A stretch of DNA of 64,000 nt from Saccharopolyspora hirsuta (GCF_008630535.1 NZ_VWPH01000003.1:372001-436000), one strand, 5' to 3'; shown: positions 33,466 to 42,727, counted from the first letter of the stretch. Notes: generated from the letters alone by a model not told the origin. Numbers and translations: made by a program.

Positions 33466-34640
33466 CGCTCTCCTCCTCTGCGGCGCTTGGCCGGTTTCGC
33501 AACGGGCAGGGGAACCCGGATCTCCCACTCGGTCCCCTCGCCGGGCTCGGTGTCCAGGGTGATCGTGCCACCTAGACCGGCCACGCGGCCGCGGATCGAC
33601 TTGGCCACCCCGAGCCGCCCCTCGGCGGCCGCCTCGTCGAGCCGACCTTCGGGGATGCCCGGCCCGTCGTCGCGGACGCTGAGCACGACCTCGTCCGGCA
33701 GCTCCTCCAGCAGCACCCAGGCCTGGGCGTCCGGACCGGCGTGCTTGTCGACGTTGGCCAGCGACTCGCGGACCACGGCGAACAGCTCCGAGCTCAGCGG
33801 TTCCTCCAGGAGCACCGGGTTGCCCGGGACCGACACGTGGATCCGCCCGGTGCGCAGCACCTGGAGCCGCGCGGCCAGGTCCGTCTCGCCGTTCTCGGTG
33901 GGTTCCTGCGGGGTGGTGGCGACCAGCGCGCGCAGCGCGATCTCCTGCTCCCCGGCCAGCTTCGCCAGCTCGGCGGCCTCGCCGCCCAGCTCCGCGCCGC
34001 GGCGGCGCACCCGCGCCAGCACCTGCAGCACGCTGTCGTGGATGTCGCGGGCCAGCCGCTCGCGCTCCGCGGTCGCGGCCTCCGCGCGCAGCGCGCGGGC
34101 CAGGCGCGCGGTGGTGCTGCGGGCGCTGTTGGCGGCGATGCCGATCACCGCGCCGACGCCGATCAGCAGCACCGTGTCCAGCGCCATGTCCGGGCTGGTC
34201 TTCCAGCGGAGCAGGAAGTTACAGCCCGCCGCGAAGATCCCGGTGGCCAGCCCGCCGGGCATGCCCCACTGCGCGGCGGCCGCGGTGATCATCGTCGGGT
34301 GCCAGGCGGTGACCACCGTCGGGTCGCTGGCCGCCATCTGCTCCTCGGTGAGGATGAACTCGTTGCTCATGAACAGCGCGGTCACCACGACCTGGTCCAG
34401 CGCGACGAGCAGGTTGGTGCGGCCCGTCGGCTTCGAGTAGCGCCAGACGGTGAACGCGGTCCACAGGCCCATCAGCACGATGACCACGACGGCGAGCCAG
34501 GACCGCTCGTACTCGTGGTACTGGACGCCGACCCACGCGCACGCGTACAGGAACATCACGACGCGGAAGACGTTGTGCCCGCGCCAGAGCGGCGAGCGCC
34601 CGTCGGTCACCCGCGGTTCGTTCGACGGCGGACTGGTCAA
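33462..34640 (-). CDS. MacS-type sensor histidine kinase
   Basis: About 392 residues from a TTG at 34640 with GGAAGGAG upstream; longer frames to 35045 read through unrelated sequence. The N-terminal half carries five to six membrane segments (DUF5931 type). A HisKA_3 dimerisation helix follows with the phosphorylated His in RERLARDIHDSVLQVLARV, then an HATPase domain (ESLANVDKHAG; VRDDGPGIPEG). It would phosphorylate the overlapping response regulator in response to an envelope or small-molecule signal. The signal is unknown. Confidence 0.92.
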   Translation of the reverse strand: MTSPPSNEPRVTDGRSPLWRGHNVFRVVMFLYACAWVGVQYHEYERSWLAVVVIVLMGLWTAFTVWRYSKPTGRTNLLVALDQVVVTALFMSNEFILTEEQMAASDPTVVTAWHPTMITAAAAQWGMPGGLATGIFAAGCNFLLRWKTSPDMALDTVLLIGVGAVIGIAANSARSTTARLARALRAEAATAERERLARDIHDSVLQVLARVRRRGAELGGEAAELAKLAGEQEIALRALVATTPQEPTENGETDLAARLQVLRTGRIHVSVPGNPVLLEEPLSSELFAVVRESLANVDKHAGPDAQAWVLLEELPDEVVLSVRDDGPGIPEGRLDEAAAEGRLGVAKSIRGRVAGLGGTITLDTEPGEGTEWEIRVPLPVAKPAKRRRGGER

Positions 34641-34809
34641 GTTCGCTCCTTCCCAGCGGACCATCCTGCCGTACCGCGCGGTTCGCGGAGACCGCCGGAT
34701 CGACCACCCTGCGTGTTTGTGATCACCACGGACGTCTACCCGAAGAGTCCGGGTGGCGGGCACCGCGGTGACCACGCGCTGTGCAAGGCTGCGCACGGGA
34801 GGTGATCGA

Positions 34810-36006
34810 ATGGGCGGCTGGCTGCTGTGGCGACTCCGGCCCGCGGCGATCGCCCACGTGCTGTGCGTCCAGGCGGTCGCGCTGGTCCTGATCGCGCTGG
34901 TGGTCGCCACCAGCCGCGACCCGCGGCCGCAGGACCTGCTGAGCTTCGTGATGCTGGCCGCCACCTCGGGCACGGTCATCGTGGTCACCTCGGTGTCGAT
35001 CAACGTCAAGCGCCAGATCCGGCGCAACCCGTGGACGCTGCACATCGCCTACCTGGCCACCGGGATCCTCGTCCTGCCGCCCAACCTGCTGGTGCTCCTG
35101 CTGCTCGGGCCGACCCTGCACGGGGTGCTCGACGGCCGCCCGGAGCTGCACCGCTGGCTGTTCACCACGGCGGCGACCACGATCGCGACGCTGTCCGCGC
35201 GGTTCGCCATCGGCTGGGCGGAACCCTCGTGGGGCGCGGTGCAGTTCGTGCTGGCCGGGGCCGTCCTGCTGCTGGTGCGCGCGTTCCTGGTCGCCATCGG
35301 CATCCGCCTGCGCAACCCGGAGGCGCCGCGGCAGCACGTGCTCGGCGAACCGATCGACGTGCTGCTGGGCATCGTCGCGGCGAGCCTCGGCGGGCTGCTG
35401 GCGGTGGCGATGAGCTACGAGCCGACCAGCGCGCTGCTCGCCGGTCCGCCGATGGTGCTGCTGGACCTGGCCGGGCAGCTGCCGCAGTGGCGGCGCTCGG
35501 CGCAGCACGACCCCAAGACCGGGCTGGCCAACGTGGCCCACTGGGAGCGGCTGGCGCGCACCGAGCTGACCCGGGCGCAGACCCGCGGCCAGGCGGTCTC
35601 GCTGCTGGTGCTCGACCTGGACCACTTCAAGCGGGTCAACGACGAGATCGGCCACCTGGCCGGGGACACCGTGCTGGCCGCGGTCGCGATGATGCTGCGC
35701 AGCAGCGTGCGGCGGGAGGACGTGGTCGGCCGGTTCGGCGGCGAGGAGTTCGTGGTGCTGCTCCCGGCCACCGGCGCGGACCTGGCCTGCGCGGTGGCCG
35801 ACCGGATCCGGCGCTCGACGGCGGCCCTGTCGGTGCCCGCCCGGGACACCGGCGGGGAGCTGCGCGAGATCGACGACCTGACGGTGAGCATCGGCGTGGC
35901 CACCACGACCCGCTTCGGCTACCAGCTCACCGACCTGCTGATCGCGGCCGACGCGGCCCTCCTCGCGGCCAAGTCGGCAGGCCGCAACGCCGTCACCCTG
36001 GCCTGA
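34810..36006 (+). CDS. Membrane diguanylate cyclase
   Basis: A 398-residue protein with five to seven membrane segments in the first 220 residues and a C-terminal GGDEF domain. The active site is GGEEF in GRFGGEEFVVLLP; LDLDHFKRVNDEIGHLAGD carries the metal and GTP contacts. RRED lies exactly five residues before it, matching the RxxD product-inhibition site. It should make cyclic di-GMP, with feedback. ATG at 34810 (MGGWLLWRLRP) follows GGAGG. It is divergent from the histidine kinase gene. The ligand for the membrane part is unknown. Confidence 0.93.
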   Translation: MGGWLLWRLRPAAIAHVLCVQAVALVLIALVVATSRDPRPQDLLSFVMLAATSGTVIVVTSVSINVKRQIRRNPWTLHIAYLATGILVLPPNLLVLLLLGPTLHGVLDGRPELHRWLFTTAATTIATLSARFAIGWAEPSWGAVQFVLAGAVLLLVRAFLVAIGIRLRNPEAPRQHVLGEPIDVLLGIVAASLGGLLAVAMSYEPTSALLAGPPMVLLDLAGQLPQWRRSAQHDPKTGLANVAHWERLARTELTRAQTRGQAVSLLVLDLDHFKRVNDEIGHLAGDTVLAAVAMMLRSSVRREDVVGRFGGEEFVVLLPATGADLACAVADRIRRSTAALSVPARDTGGELREIDDLTVSIGVATTTRFGYQLTDLLIAADAALLAAKSAGRNAVTLA

Positions 36007-36013
36007 GCCGGAC

Positions 36014-36304
36014 CGCAGTTTCAACGAGGTTCCAGCCTCGTTCTGCGCAGCGGTGCCGGTGGCGGAACCTCAGCGCCCGCCTGGACTCCGGGTGCCCTGA
36101 CTGATGTATGACCCGATACACGGCGTCAGGGCCGTCCTCGCCGGAAGGAACCCCGGAGGGGTGGGCACCGTGAACCCGCGGCGGTGCGAGTTGCGAGGGT
36201 GGGTTATGCGCCTGCGGCGCATGCGACACCTTGCGATCGGTGCCGATCTCCCTTCGCAGCTGCTGTTCGCAGACAGCGATGAAAACGGCTCAACTGAAAC
36301 TGCG
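36014..36304 (+). repeat. Dispersed structured repeat, copy C, with TTTCA-type ends
   Basis: 291 bp bounded by CGCAGTTTCA (36014) and TGAAACTGCG (ending 36304), a 10-bp perfect terminal inverted repeat. A CGAGG/CCTCG hairpin and GTTCTG open the core at about 36040. Inner stem CCCTGAC/GTCAGGG, AACCC/GGGTT and ATGCGCC/GGCGCAT stems are conserved. The segment after GTCCTCGCC is altered (GGAAGGAACCCCGGAGG), so the outer stem has a changed 3' arm. It lies between convergent genes. Confidence 0.9.
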
Positions 36305-36316
36305 ATTCGCCGGACG

Positions 36317-37489
36317 TCAGCGGTCGGCGGTGGGGGCGGGTTCGGGTTCCTCGTCGTCCTTCGGGCGTTCGGCCGCGTCCTCGTCCGCCGGTTCCGGAGG
36401 GGATTCCGGCTCCTCGTCGTCCTCGCCGACCAGGGAGCGGATCGAGGCGTTCAGGACCGCCACCAGCGGGACCGCCAGCAGCGCGCCGACGATGCCGGAG
36501 ACCACGGCGCCGATGCTGATCGCCAGCACCACGGCCAGCGCGTGCAGCTGCACCGCGCGCCCCAGCAGCAGCGGCTGCAGGACGTTGCCCTCCAGCTGCT
36601 GCACCAGGAGCACCACGCCGACCACGATCAGCGCGGTCACCCAGCCCTTGGTCACCAGCGCGACCAGCACCGCGACCGCGCCCGAGGCCACCGCGCCGAC
36701 GATCGGCACGAAGCCGCCGAGGAACACCAGCGCGGCCAGCGGGATCGCCAGCGGCACCCCGAGGACCACCAGCCCCAGCCCGATGCCCAGCGCGTCGACC
36801 ACCGCCACCATCGCGGTCGCCCGCACGTAGCCGACCAGCGACTCGAAGCCGCGGCAGCCCGCCACGTCCACCTTGTGCCGGACGTGCTTCGGGGCCAGCT
36901 TGGTCACGAACAGCCACACCCGGCGGCCGTCGTGCAGGAAGTAGATCAGCGTGAACAGCGCCAGCACCAGGCCGGTCAGGAAGTTGCCGAAGGTGCCCGC
37001 GGTGGACAGCGCGCCGCTGGTCAGCATCGCCTGGTTGGCCTGCAACCACTCCTGCGCCTGCCGCAGGTAGTTGTCGATCTGGGCGTCGTTGATGTGCAGC
37101 GGGCCCTCGGCCAGCTGGATCTTGAGCGCGGTGAGCGAGGCGATGACCTGCTGCTGCAGGTCCGGGAAGCCCTCGATGAACGCGTTGATCACGAAGGTGA
37201 GCACGCCGCCGACGACGGCCAGGCCGCCGACCAGCACCAGCGCGGTCGCCAGCGCCCGCGGCACGCCGCGCCGCGCCAGCCCGGACACCACCGGGGCCAG
37301 CAGCGCGGACAGCAGCATCGCGATGGCCACCGGGATCACGACGACGTAGATCCGCCCGAGGATCAGGCCGACCACGTACACGGCGCCGAGGATGACCAGC
37401 GCCCGCCAGCTCAGCGCGGCCGAAACCCGCAGCACGCGCGGCAGCGATCTGGCCGCGTCGTCCCGTTCGGCGATCTTGAAGTCGTTCAC
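36317..37489 (-). CDS. AI-2E family (PerM-like) transporter
   Basis: About 390 residues with eight membrane segments in the pattern of the AI-2E/PerM family, including the two C-terminal helices after the conserved GGFVPIVGAVASGAVAVLVA and the loop LEGNVLQPLLLGRAVQLHAL. The N-terminus is short and the C-terminus is a long acidic tail (DDEEPESPPEPADEDAAERP). GTG at 37489 (VNDFKIAERDD) is preferred over 37528. Members export or exchange small molecules or Na+; substrate unknown. It is convergent with the diguanylate cyclase gene. Confidence 0.92.
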   Translation of the reverse strand: MNDFKIAERDDAARSLPRVLRVSAALSWRALVILGAVYVVGLILGRIYVVVIPVAIAMLLSALLAPVVSGLARRGVPRALATALVLVGGLAVVGGVLTFVINAFIEGFPDLQQQVIASLTALKIQLAEGPLHINDAQIDNYLRQAQEWLQANQAMLTSGALSTAGTFGNFLTGLVLALFTLIYFLHDGRRVWLFVTKLAPKHVRHKVDVAGCRGFESLVGYVRATAMVAVVDALGIGLGLVVLGVPLAIPLAALVFLGGFVPIVGAVASGAVAVLVALVTKGWVTALIVVGVVLLVQQLEGNVLQPLLLGRAVQLHALAVVLAISIGAVVSGIVGALLAVPLVAVLNASIRSLVGEDDEEPESPPEPADEDAAERPKDDEEPEPAPTADR

Positions 37490-37694
37490 CCTGTCACCGT
37501 AGCGCCGACCGGGAGGTCGGGTCGGCATATGACCACAGCCCGCAACGTCGTCCGGACGCCAGTAACACGATGTAGCGAAGCTGTCGCCCAGCGCTTACGC
37601 CTGCGGCGGTTGTTTTGAAAGAGTGCGCGACGGCAAGCAGGAGATCGAGTCCTGTGGGGAGTCACCGCTGAGCCGAGGAGGTTCTGGCCCCGAG

Positions 37695-38489
37695 ATGTCC
37701 CGCCGCGACCGCACGACGGGAGCCGCCCGACCGTGGCGGCTGCTCGGTCGTGCGCTGGTGGTGGCGGGCGCGACGGTCGCCGGAACCTCCGCGGCTTGGC
37801 TGCTCGACCACGGTCCCGCCGACGCGGCGGAGCAGCCCGCGGCCGAGACCGAGGCCGACCGCGCCGCGGCCGACTCCCCGGAGACCGGCCGGTCCGGTCC
37901 GGAGGCGTTCTCGCTCACCCGGCTCGACCCGCTCCGGCTGGTCAGCTCCGGCCCGGCCGGGAAGCTGCTCGACGCGGCCGAACCGGTCACCGAGGTGCTG
38001 CAGCAGCCCGCCGCCGAGGTCGGGCAGGTCGCCAGCGACGCGCTCGCGGTCACCGGCACCCAGACCAGCACCCCGGACCCAGCCACCGACAGCGGACCGG
38101 CGGTGCCACCGCCGCCACCGGCGGAAACCGTCCGGCCAGCGCTCGCCGCGCCACCGGTCGCCGCCGCCGCGACCCCGGCGCCGGAGATCGCCGAGCCCAC
38201 CCCCGCGCCGCGCCCGGCCGAACCGCAGCGGCTGGCGCCGCCCGCACCGGAGGAGCCCCCGGCGCAGCCGGGCGTCCCGGTCCGCTCCGCGCCCTTCGTG
38301 CTGCCCTCGACCCCGGGCGCGCCCGGCCTCGGGGGCAGCGCCGACGGGCCGCACCACAACACCACCGCGCTCGGCTGGTACCCGGCCGCGCCGGTCCGCG
38401 TCCCGGCCTTCGCCGGAACGCCCGCCTGCGACCTCGCGGGAACGCTGGTCAGCGTCCCCGAGCCGCAGCCGGGAACCACCCCCGACTGA
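37695..38489 (+). CDS. Secreted Pro/Ala-rich protein
   Basis: About 264 residues from the ATG at 37695 (MSRRDRTTGAARPWRL), with a twin-arginine-like or Sec signal and a cleavage site near ADAAEQ. The middle is long and low complexity, dominated by Pro, Ala and Glu, consistent with a wall-spanning linker. The C-terminal 60 residues are more ordered (HHNTTALGWYPAAPVRV) and contain one cysteine. I do not recognise a family. It precedes a second secreted protein gene by 160 bases and may be exported with it. GAGGAGG lies 13 bases upstream of the start, further than usual. Confidence 0.65.
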   Translation: MSRRDRTTGAARPWRLLGRALVVAGATVAGTSAAWLLDHGPADAAEQPAAETEADRAAADSPETGRSGPEAFSLTRLDPLRLVSSGPAGKLLDAAEPVTEVLQQPAAEVGQVASDALAVTGTQTSTPDPATDSGPAVPPPPPAETVRPALAAPPVAAAATPAPEIAEPTPAPRPAEPQRLAPPAPEEPPAQPGVPVRSAPFVLPSTPGAPGLGGSADGPHHNTTALGWYPAAPVRVPAFAGTPACDLAGTLVSVPEPQPGTTPD

Positions 38490-38649
38490 GCGCGCGGCCC
38501 CAGCCGGTGCGGCGGACCCCGCCGCGACCCGGCCGCGCGAACCCGAAGGCAATTCCCGCAAATGCCCGCCGCCGTGCTGCACGCACCCGGTCGGCGGCGT
38601 GGCGCACGCAATCCCTCCCCGCAGGGGAAACCTCGTGAAGGAGCAATCC

Positions 38650-39963
38650 ATGCAGACTTGGGCGAAGCGCGGTGTGCAGGCCGCGCTGGTCACCGGTGGG
38701 ATGCTGGCCGTCGGCAGCGGCGTCGCATCCGCCGATCAGGCCTGCCCGGAGCGTCCGAGCTCGCCGCTGGGCGAGGCGGCGAACGCGCTGGGCGCGGACG
38801 GGCGCTGCCTGTCCGGCGACCTGTTCCCCGAGCACGCGCAGCTGAACGCGCCGCTCGTCGAGTCCCGCGACGCGCACCAGGTGACCGCGCTGGCCGGCAC
38901 CCTGGACCCGGTGCGGGACCTGCTGCCCGCCGTCGAGAACGACATGACCCAGGAGATGCCTGCGCTGCGCGACTGGCACACCGCGCCGCAGGTCGCCCCG
39001 CTGCACCTGGCGGGCTGGGTCGCCGACCCGGCGGACGCCCGCCCGCTGGAGCAGGCGGGCCTGCCGCCGTTCGACGGCAACCGGCCGGTCACCCCGGCCG
39101 AGGGCTTCCACCGCTCGCTGAGCTGGGCCGGGCCCATCGGCGAGGTGATCCGAGGAGGTGCGGCCGCCCTCGATGAGGGGACGTTTCGGCCTGGTGCGGT
39201 CCTGGATGTCCCTGCAGATCTCCTGACCCCGCACGACGACCTGGTCTACTTCGACGGCTTCGGCCCGGCGAACGGCATCGTCGAGCTGTGGGAGGGCGTG
39301 CTCACCCCGCCGTCGGGCGGCCTGCTCGCCCCGGACCAGGTGGACCTGACCTCCGCCGAGCTGCCGGGGCTGCGCAACGAGCTGCACACCGTCCCGGGCG
39401 AGGTGCTGGCGCGCGCGCTGGCCGCGGTGGCCGCCCAGCCCGCCCCGCGCGCCGACTTCGTGCCGCTGGAGGTGCCGGGCGAGCTGCAGGCCAAGGCGAA
39501 CGAGCTGCCCGACCTCAGCGGGCTCTCGCTGGTCGAGCTGAGCCGGACGCCGGGCACCGCGCAGCGCAGCGAGTCCCCGGGCGTGCAGGCCCCGCTGCCG
39601 GTGGTCGGCAACCTCAACGCGCTCGGCGGCGGGCAGACCTCGGTGCCCACCGTGAACCGGATCGCCGCCGCGCTGGACGACCCGGCCCCGCGCTTCAGCG
39701 ACGCGCCGCTGCAGTCCCCGGTCGCGGTGGAGGTCGTCGACGAGCTGCAGGCCGCGACGCCGGAGCACAAGCTCGTCACCCAGAGCCCGCTGCGCCCGGA
39801 CCCGGCGCCGCGCGGCGGTGAGATGGCCCTGCCGGTGCTCGGCGGCGGTCTGCCGAACATCACCGCGGTGCAGGACCAGACGCTGCCGCTGCCCGGCCTG
39901 ACCCAGGAGGGTTCGCCGCGCGGCTTCGACAACGCGGACACGATCGTCTTCAGCCGCATCTGA
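38650..39963 (+). CDS. Secreted protein of unknown function
   Basis: A 437-residue exported protein: MQTWAKRGVQAALVTGGMLA is the signal peptide, with cleavage near GVASADQ. Two cysteines (residues about 31 and 57) are close enough to form a disulfide after export. The rest is acidic and rich in Leu-Pro segments such as PLPVVGNLNALGG and GELQAKANELPDLSG. I recognise no domain. ATG at 38650 has GGAG at the right distance. A strong terminator follows, so it ends the transcription unit with the preceding secreted-protein gene. Confidence 0.75.
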   Translation: MQTWAKRGVQAALVTGGMLAVGSGVASADQACPERPSSPLGEAANALGADGRCLSGDLFPEHAQLNAPLVESRDAHQVTALAGTLDPVRDLLPAVENDMTQEMPALRDWHTAPQVAPLHLAGWVADPADARPLEQAGLPPFDGNRPVTPAEGFHRSLSWAGPIGEVIRGGAAALDEGTFRPGAVLDVPADLLTPHDDLVYFDGFGPANGIVELWEGVLTPPSGGLLAPDQVDLTSAELPGLRNELHTVPGEVLARALAAVAAQPAPRADFVPLEVPGELQAKANELPDLSGLSLVELSRTPGTAQRSESPGVQAPLPVVGNLNALGGGQTSVPTVNRIAAALDDPAPRFSDAPLQSPVAVEVVDELQAATPEHKLVTQSPLRPDPAPRGGEMALPVLGGGLPNITAVQDQTLPLPGLTQEGSPRGFDNADTIVFSRI

Positions 39964-39978
39964 TCCGCAGAACCGGAA

Positions 39979-40016
39979 ACCGGGGCGGGAGCAGCGAGCT
40001 CCCGCCCCGGTTTTTT
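39979..40016 (+). terminator. Strong Rho-independent terminator
   Basis: ACCGGGGCGGGAGC (39979-39992) pairs with GCTCCCGCCCCGGT (39998-40011), then a run of six T. It is the clearest intrinsic terminator in the window and closes the secreted-protein gene. Confidence 0.92.
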
Positions 40017-40087
40017 CGTGCCTCAGCTGCTTCGGTGCTGGGGACTGCTTCGGCAGCTCACGGGCGGCCCTGACATCAGTGCCGGGC

Positions 40088-41386
40088 TCAGCGGGCCTGG
40101 GCGGTGAGCGGGGGTTCGGGCGCGGGGGCGTCCCCGACGGGGGAGCGGCGGGCGCGCCACCACAGGATCGCGTTGTAGAGCAGGAAGGCCAGCCCGAAGT
40201 AGACGTAGGCGTTGCCGATCAGGTTCTGCGGGAGGTTCCAGGTCAGCTCCAGGCCCTTGCCCTGCGGCACCTTCCAGTGCGGGCCCATCATGAAGAACCC
40301 GGTGATCAGCGCGGTCGCCAGCAGCAGCGCCCAGTCCCGCCGCGCCCAGGCCGCGCCGAACAGCAGCACCAGCCCCGGGATCGCCCAGACCCAGTGGTGC
40401 GACCACGAGATCGGCGACAGCAGCAGCCCGAGCACGCCGTTGATCACCACCGCGGTCGGCAGGTCCCGCTGCCGGATCGCGTGCCGCATCCCCAGCACCG
40501 CCAGCACCAGCGCGATCACCGCCAGCGCGACGAACACCAGGGTCAGGTGCGGGACGCCGATCTTGGTCAGCAGCGACCGCAGCGACTGGTTGCCCGCGTA
40601 GATCGAGGCGTCCCCGGTGAACTTCGGGCCGAACGAGACGTTGCTGCTGGCGAACATCTCCTGCAGCCAGAAGCGCCGGGCGTTGTCGAAGGTCAGCGCG
40701 AAGCCCAGCAGCGCGGTGCCGAGGAAGGTCAGCAGCGCGGTGGCGATCGTCCGCAGGTCCCGGCGCAGCAGCGGCAGCAGCAGGAACACCAGCGGGGTGA
40801 GCTTGATCCCGGCGGCCAGCCCGATCAGCAGCCCGCGCGGGTAGGGCAGCTTCTTCGACCCGTCCACCCGCCACAGGCAGTCCACCGCGACCAGCGCCAT
40901 CAGCACGATGTTGATCTGCGCGTAGGTGATGGTCTCCAGCACCGGCTCGCTGATCGTGGCCAGCGGCAGCACCGCCGCGGTGACCAGCAGCACCCGCTCG
41001 CTGTGCGCCCGCAGGAACGGCGCCGCCTTGAGCACCGCGTACAGGGCGGCCAGCAGCGCGAGGTGGCTGACCAGCATGATCACCGCCGTCGAGACGGCCT
41101 TGGGGACCAGCGCCAGCGGGGCGAACACGATCGCCGCGAACGGCGGGTAGATGAACGGCAGCATCAGCCCGGACTCGGTCGCGGGCAGGTTGTTGTAGAG
41201 GTCGCGACCGCCCAGCAGCGCCTGCGCGCCGAGCCGGTACACCTCGCCGTCGATGTGGTCGTGGGTGTTGACGGTCGACACGACCACGATCGCGATCAGC
41301 TCGGCGACCGCGATGACCGCCAGCAGCGCCCGGTGCTCGCGCAACCGTTCCGCCAGCGGTGTTCGCGCGCTCCCGGTCACCGGCAT
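40088..41386 (-). CDS. GT87 family membrane mannosyltransferase
   Basis: About 432 residues with ten or more membrane helices of the GT87/DUF2029 family, polyprenol-phosphate-mannose-dependent alpha-mannosyltransferases that act on the outer face of the membrane. Recognisable stretches include DGEVYRLGAQALLGGRDLYN with the catalytic acidic residue in the first loop, and LLSPISWSHHWVWAIPGLVL. ATG at 41386 (MPVTGSARTP) follows GAGGAGG. In mycobacteria such enzymes elongate PIM, LM or LAM; the acceptor here is unknown. A second GT87 protein is encoded at 48.6 kb. Confidence 0.9.
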   Translation of the reverse strand: MPVTGSARTPLAERLREHRALLAVIAVAELIAIVVVSTVNTHDHIDGEVYRLGAQALLGGRDLYNNLPATESGLMLPFIYPPFAAIVFAPLALVPKAVSTAVIMLVSHLALLAALYAVLKAAPFLRAHSERVLLVTAAVLPLATISEPVLETITYAQINIVLMALVAVDCLWRVDGSKKLPYPRGLLIGLAAGIKLTPLVFLLLPLLRRDLRTIATALLTFLGTALLGFALTFDNARRFWLQEMFASSNVSFGPKFTGDASIYAGNQSLRSLLTKIGVPHLTLVFVALAVIALVLAVLGMRHAIRQRDLPTAVVINGVLGLLLSPISWSHHWVWAIPGLVLLFGAAWARRDWALLLATALITGFFMMGPHWKVPQGKGLELTWNLPQNLIGNAYVYFGLAFLLYNAILWWRARRSPVGDAPAPEPPLTAQAR

Positions 41387-41683
41387 TCGTCGTCCTCCTC
41401 GGCTGAACCTCGCCCCCGACAAGCGTAGAGATCCGGGGGTTGCGGAGGGGCGTCGCGGGGCCGGTTTGGGATCGGCACCACTGCGAATGTTTCACCTGCT
41501 CGAATCATCAAGTGCCGATCGGCGAGGTGAACCCTCCGGAAATGGATCGTGAAGAACTGACTCAGCGTTATCTGTCCAGCGTGAATACCACCATTACGGG
41601 TGGCCGCCGTGCTCTTGAAAACGGCATCGGTGGAGGGGGAGGCTCAGACGGACTGCTCCGTTTGGTGGGGAGGAGGGGGCCGA
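41387..41683. promoter_or_regulatory. Divergent intergenic space upstream of the second GGDEF gene
   Basis: Contains a patch of lower GC (about 41480-41620: TGTTTCACCTGC, GAATCATCAAG, GTGAATACCACC) that probably holds promoters for the GT87 and GGDEF genes. A reading frame starting MDREELTQRY is present but loses coding character after 30 codons, so I do not call a gene. Confidence 0.35.
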
Positions 41684-42535
41684 ATGAGTGTCGTCGAAGT
41701 GGCCGCGTCAGCTCAGCTGGCGTCGGTGTGGGACGACTACATCAGCGGGCTCAACGTCGGGGTGCTGCTGACCGACGACCGCGGACAGGTGCTGGCCACC
41801 AACGACGTCGCCGCCGAACTCATGCAGCTGGCCAAGGCCGACCTGCTCACCGGCGCCCGGCCCGCGGGCTGGCACCTGCGCGACGACACCGGCGCGGCGA
41901 TGCCGGACTGGGCGGAGCTGGCCGGGCAGGTGCTGCGCGCCGGTTCCCCGCTGTCCATCCCGATGGTGATCGCCCGCAGCGGCCAGCCGCTGAGCCGCAT
42001 CTGGGCGGACTACCACGCGGTGCAGGTGCAGGGCCGCAGCCGCGTGCTGATCCTGCTGCAGTCGGTGCACACCGACGTCCCGCACAGCCGCGGCCTGCTG
42101 GACCCGCTGACCGGGCTGCCCGGTCGTGTGCTGCTGCTGGACCGCCTGGAGCAGTCCCTGGTGCGGGCGCGCAGCCGCGGCACGCTGTCCACGCTGGTGC
42201 TGATCGACGTGCAGCGGCTGGCGGACTTCAACGCCGAGCACGGCTTCGACCGCGGCGACGACCTGCTGACCACGCTGGCCGGACGGCTCCGGGAGGGGCT
42301 CAGCGACGAGCACACCGTGGCCCGCTACGGCGGTGACGAGTTCGCGGTGGTCGCCGAGCACCCGAGCGGCACCGGCGAGGCGATCGCCGAGCAGGCCCGC
42401 GAGGTGGCGGGCTGGCCGATGCGCGTCGGCCGCAAGCGCGTCCGCCCGGGCCTCCGGGTCTCCTGGGTCACCACCGACGGCCACGCCCCGGTCCACTCGG
42501 TCCTGGCCAGGGCCGAGCAGCAGCTGCAGCACTGA
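41684..42535 (+). CDS. PAS-GGDEF protein
   Basis: A 283-residue soluble protein. Residues about 15-120 form a PAS-like sensor (ISGLNVGVLLTDDRGQVLAT), and residues about 130-280 a GGDEF domain with intact YGGDEF. The upstream RxxD inhibition site is replaced (SDEH). Expected substrate-contact residues are partly altered: LIDVQRLADFNAEHGFDRGD has the usual DxDxF replaced by DVQRLADF. It may be a weak or degenerate diguanylate cyclase or a GTP sensor. ATG at 41684 follows GGAGGAGG. It is followed by repeat copy D. Confidence 0.87.
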   Translation: MSVVEVAASAQLASVWDDYISGLNVGVLLTDDRGQVLATNDVAAELMQLAKADLLTGARPAGWHLRDDTGAAMPDWAELAGQVLRAGSPLSIPMVIARSGQPLSRIWADYHAVQVQGRSRVLILLQSVHTDVPHSRGLLDPLTGLPGRVLLLDRLEQSLVRARSRGTLSTLVLIDVQRLADFNAEHGFDRGDDLLTTLAGRLREGLSDEHTVARYGGDEFAVVAEHPSGTGEAIAEQAREVAGWPMRVGRKRVRPGLRVSWVTTDGHAPVHSVLARAEQQLQH

Positions 42536-42548
42536 AAACTGAATTTCC

Positions 42549-42727
42549 AGTGGCTGGTTTGCGTGGCGGTGCGGGTGGCGGAACCTCAGCGCCCGCCTGG
42601 CTGCGGGGTCCCTGACTTATGTATGTCCAATACACGGCGTCAGGGCCGTCCTCGCCATGCGAGCGCTGAGAACCCGCGGCGATGCCGGTTGCGAGGGTGG
42701 GCCAAGCGGCTTCGCCGCTTCAAAGAC
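42549..42727 (+). repeat. Dispersed structured repeat, copy D
   Basis: Core with outer stem CTCAGCGC/GCGCTGAG, inner stem CCCTGAC/GTCAGGG and the TGTATGTCCAATACA loop. The terminal hairpin is AAGCGGCTTCGCCGCTT, in place of the ATGCGCC type of copies A-C. No TTTCA-type ends are preserved; AACTGAATTTCCAGTGG precedes it. It lies between convergent genes. Confidence 0.9.

Noticed and set aside
34641..35045. A longer N-terminus for the histidine kinase
   Set aside because: The extra 134 residues overlap the divergent diguanylate cyclase gene and its ribosome binding site and show no kinase-family resemblance; the TTG at 34640 has an excellent ribosome binding site.
41440..41700. A gene starting MDREELTQRY upstream of the second GGDEF gene
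   Set aside because: The frame becomes non-coding in character after about 30 codons and overlaps the GGDEF start in another frame.
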